Shown here: piece after piece, positions 31,097 to 31,487 of the stretch
Position numbering within the stretch: the stretch's first letter is position 1
Layout: the number at the start of each line of letters is the position of its first letter
Source of the DNA: DATFYM01 sp035315065
GTDB taxonomy: Bacteria; Acidobacteriota; Terriglobia; UBA7540
DNA length: 31,487 bases
Assembly: GCA_035315065.1 (NCBI GenBank)
Contig: DATFYM010000098.1
Span: 1-31,487 of the forward strand
Direction: 5' to 3'
Made by a program: the position numbers and the translations under genes
Notes under the pieces: generated by a model
What the model saw: only the letters and a program-made list of their open reading frames with translations
Database searches by the model: none
Told to the model about the DNA's origin: nothing

Positions 31097-31487
31097 TTGA
31101 TCCTCCAGTCGGTCGGCCCCGGGGGCCGCCTCGCTAAGTTCTACTGCGTCGGGATGCGGCCGACCCCGCTTTAGATATGTCATTGCCGAAGCGTGTTTCG
31201 CAGCCTCACCGGCTTTGGGCAAATCCCACAAGACGTCCAGGACATCAAATGCGCCACGCTGAAGCGCATCCGCCCATTGGCCGAGGTCAAACGTCCGAGC
31301 CAGGAGAATCACCTCGAAGGGTAAGTGAGTTTGATTCGCCACCTCGATCAGGCGCCGCCACGATCCGTCACCCAGAGCGGGCGCTGAGAAGACCACATGG
31401 AACCGGCCGGACCGTGCCGACTCGCAACCCTCCGTCATGTTGTTGACGCTTTCTGAGGTGAATCCGGCTGTCCGGAAGACGCCCTTC
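31097..31487 (-). CDS. Receiver-like domain frame, running in frame into the RRM gene (5' end beyond window)
   Basis: The minus strand is open from the window edge without a stop to the RRM start. It reads VFRTAGFTSESVNNMTEGCE…, FHVVFSAPALGDGSWRRLIE and LLARTFDLGQWADALQRGAF, then DVLDVLWDLPKAGEAAKHAS. This is the pattern of small acidobacterial receiver-like proteins: the phospho-acceptor position is changed (SAPALGDG where DxxLPDG is usual), the 'TSR..D…WA..L..GA.DVL' part is kept, and the final Lys-Pro is replaced by Asp-Leu-Pro. The domain is therefore probably degenerate. About 30 linker residues (RPHPDAVELSEAAPGADRLE…) join it to the RRM start. Confidence 0.6.

Overview
The window looks like chromosomal DNA from a GC-rich member of the Acidobacteriota (inference). 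The main reasons are an acidobacterial-type duplicated-permease (ADOP/MacB-like) transporter, its GntR/ABC-2 operon context, a sigma-54 two-component pair, secreted glycoside hydrolases, and many short palindromic or 7-bp tandem repeats between genes. No tRNA, rRNA, CRISPR array, intact IS element or prophage was found.

Layout. 1-2612: a glycosyltransferase 4 gene running off the left edge (minus) and a secreted GH29 alpha-L-fucosidase (plus), separated by a cloverleaf-like palindromic repeat. 2613-3775: a gene-poor stretch with broken fragments, including a zinc-ribbon transposase-like remnant, and a hairpin-rich leader. 3776-8835: five plus-strand genes, all exported or membrane-anchored and mostly without recognised domains, one of them an SLT lytic transglycosylase; they look like one envelope module. 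9450-12923: a very large secreted GH54 arabinofuranosidase whose lamin-tail domain is interrupted by repeat modules. 13075-14508: a five-domain S1 RNA-binding protein. 15101-16456: a flippase/LPG-synthase-type membrane protein with a foreign beta-rich domain inserted in a predicted periplasmic loop. 16725-17207: nrdR. 17435-20944: a sigma-54 response regulator and its membrane histidine kinase. 21377-23420: a zinc-less MDR oxidoreductase, a small membrane protein and an ECF sigma factor.

23735-29331 is one minus-strand operon read from right to left: YtrA-type GntR repressor, ABC ATPase, ABC-2-like permease, DUF4386 membrane protein, ADOP permease. The first three overlap by 4 bp. The ADOP gene begins with a second copy of the leader and first roughly 27 codons of the DUF4386 gene, so it appears to be a promoter/N-terminus capture fusion.

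29475-30560 is a gene graveyard (DUF1016/YhcG and CusA-type RND fragments plus a composite repeat). 30581-31487 carries a small unknown protein, an RRM RNA-binding protein and, at the right edge, a receiver-like reading frame that runs in frame into the RRM gene.

Recurring theme: at least six intergenic blocks of tandem 7-mers (unit sequence differs, period is the same), one of which forms the start of the sigma-54 regulator gene, and three copies of a CAGAG-type long palindrome. The likeliest new biology is the ADOP fusion, the domain-inserted flippase-like protein, the interrupted GH54 lamin-tail domain and the receiver/RRM read-through. All functional statements rest on reading the sequence and knowledge of families; no searches were run.
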